From Aristolochia californica (Eukaryota > Streptophyta > Magnoliopsida > Piperales > Aristolochiaceae): a stretch of DNA of 64,000 bases. The notes beneath the pieces were generated by a model, which was not told the DNA's origin, did not search any database, and saw only the letters and a list, made by a program, of their open reading frames with translations. Location of the stretch: assembly GCA_029961685.1 (NCBI GenBank), contig JARWKL010000015.1, positions 14,940,801 through 15,004,800 of the forward strand, read 5' to 3'. The translations under genes and the position numbers were made by a program. How positions within the stretch are numbered: position 1 is the stretch's first letter; every line of letters begins with the position of its first letter. Positions 63,001-64,000 of this stretch are shown here, one piece after another.

Positions 63001-64000
63001 GTGGATATGCATGTCAGAAACAAGCTGACGTTGGAAGTGACCTAATGATCCAAAAATTTCAAGGAGTAGAAAATTTTAAATTCTCAAGTTAACGTGTGGT
63101 TGGATATGTACTAGAGCCAAACAACCCACTTTTTCCCTATCCTTAAAAATCACAGATACTTTTTGGAATTATCTCTCTCAGTATTTGTGCATTTCCGTTT
63201 TGGATGTTCAAATTTTTTTTCAGATCCTTGCTTGAGTTTTGACTCTCCCACTTTTCTCTCGTAAAAAAAAAAAAAGATATAAGGCAAATAGAACGCAACA
63301 AAATGAAAATTTTAGAGTTCATGTATGCAAAAAAATTGGAAAACTATAATAAATGTAAGTGAAGAAAATTATTTCATGCACTAAAAATGAACTCCAAAGT
63401 TTTGTTATCCATGTTTGGAAAATTCCACTCGTACAACCCCTAATAGGGTTGTGGAATTTTATAGGAAAGAGACTTCTAACTGATCCTAACATGTTTTAAA
63501 TGTGGTGGATATGCATGCCAGAAACTTGTTGAGGATGCAAGTGACTTAACGATCCAAAAAATTCTAGGAGTAGAAAAAATTAAATTCTCAAGTTAAAGTG
63601 TGGTTTGATATTTACCAGAGCCAAACAACCCACTTTTTGCCTATCCTCAACAATCATAGATACTTTTTGGAATTATCTCTCTCTGCATTTGTGCATTTAA
63701 ATTTCTGATGTTCAAATTTATTTCAGATCCAAACAAGAGTTTTCACTCTCCCATTTTACTCTAGTAAACAAAAAAGATATATGGCAAATAGATCGCAACA
63801 AAATGAAAATTTTGGAGTTCATGTATGCAAAAAAAATTGAAAACTATAATAAATGTAAGTGAAGAAAATTATTTCATGCACCTTAAATGAACACCAAAGT
63901 TATTTTAACCATGTTTGGGAAATTCCAGCTTGGTAGAATTTTATAGGAAAGAGACTTCTAACTGATCTGCACATGTTTTAAATGTGGTGGATATGCATGC
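60081..64000 (+). repeat. Terminal satellite units of the window
   Basis: About eight units up to the right edge, where the array continues past a TGGTGGATATGCATGC. Several share TTTCTCTCGTAAA (with an extra CTC) and the CTCTGTGGAATTT variant. The unit near 63926 lacks the ACTAGTACAACCCCTAAT part (ATTCCAGCTTGG), and one near 63263-63275 has an A13 run. No gene or array boundary is seen. Confidence 0.8.
61759..61769 (+). repeat. A11 homopolymer, sister of the A17 run
   Basis: This run is at the same place in the unit as 59253-59269, after TTTCTCTC and before TAGATAAGGC. Together they show that the loss of GTAAAC preceded the duplication and that the run length changed afterwards. Confidence 0.8.

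Larger units (their letters stand above)
1..64000 (+). repeat. Satellite array, ~500 bp unit, ~129 head-to-tail copies
   Basis: The entire window is one tandem array. The landmark GCCAAACAACCCAC (with variants) recurs about every 500 bp from 441 to 63630; I counted about 129 occurrences by eye, giving a mean spacing of about 494 bp. All units read in the same direction and I saw no inverted block. In order from the ACGTGTGGTTGGATATTTACC segment, a typical unit has the CAAACAACCCAC landmark, a T8 tract followed by CAG, A/T tracts with GATATAAGGCAAATAG, GTTCATGTATGC, GTAAGTGAAG, GAACTCCAAAG, CCACTAGTACAACC, GACTTCTAACTGATCC, a palindrome cluster around ATGCATGC, and GATCCAAAAATTTCAAGGAG. No transposon, gene or unrelated spacer interrupts it. 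Long-unit AT-rich satellites of this type are typical of eukaryotic heterochromatin; the family and host are not recognised. Confidence 0.98.

Noticed and set aside
1..64000. CRISPR-like direct repeats
   Set aside because: The repeat unit is about 500 bp and contiguous, with no short repeats separated by unique spacers, and no cas genes.
1..64000. Tandem genes such as rDNA, 5S or histone clusters
   Set aside because: No conserved rRNA, 5S or histone sequence is present, the DNA is strongly AT-rich throughout, and the units vary too much.
1..64000. CENP-B box or telomere repeat
   Set aside because: I found no match to the CENP-B box core pattern and no runs of TTTAGGG or TTAGGG type repeats; GATATAAGG and TTTTAGAG are unit sequence.

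Overview
The whole 64 kb window is one uninterrupted array of a satellite DNA with a unit of about 500 bp. All units are in the same head-to-tail orientation and strongly AT-rich. Counting by eye one landmark that recurs once per unit (the GCCAAACAACCCAC segment or its variants), I find about 129 units between positions 441 and 63630. The mean spacing is about 494 bp: most spacings are 495-505 bp and four are clearly shortened. The array runs off both ends of the window, so neither boundary is seen. I found no protein-coding gene, tRNA, rRNA, CRISPR array, transposable-element insertion or non-satellite spacer. Short open frames occur in both strands, but the same 60-90 residue frames recur at the same place in the unit and are broken by indels in most other units, so they are not annotated as genes.

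A long-unit satellite of this kind points to a eukaryotic nuclear chromosome (centromeric, pericentromeric or other heterochromatin), probably of a plant or animal. I do not recognise the satellite family and cannot name the organism.

Units differ from one another by substitutions and small indels, and diagnostic variants recur at fixed multiples of the unit. This makes the window a mosaic of higher-order blocks rather than a homogeneous array. From left to right: units related to 8.4-11 kb and 33-35 kb (1-4.67 kb); a dimer of about 0.99 kb in four copies (4.67-8.16 kb); an eight-unit block of 3.99 kb (8.27-12.26 kb) repeated at 12.26-15.5 kb; a 14-unit block of about 7.0 kb in two copies (13.5-20.5 and 20.5-27.5 kb) with the start of a third; a tandemly duplicated trimer of 1.48 kb (28.2-31.15 kb); dispersed copies of the earlier blocks joined in new orders (33.2-42.7 kb); further dimer and nine-unit relationships (43.4-49 kb); a stretch with less obvious higher-order structure (49-57.4 kb); and 1.0 kb and 2.5 kb relationships (57.4-64 kb).

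The most informative spots are the junctions. One copy of the 14-unit block has lost exactly two units minus 16 bp, and the join carries a unique 16 bp tandem duplication. Four units are internally truncated, one of them between two direct repeats that lie within the unit. A further junction drops three units, and a 20 bp deletion shared by two units three units apart dates the trimer duplication. Each typical unit also carries a compact cluster of palindromes (AACATGTT ... ATGCATGC ... AACATGTT) and a pair of good splice-like signals about 126 bp apart. Both are described as hypotheses, not as shown functions.
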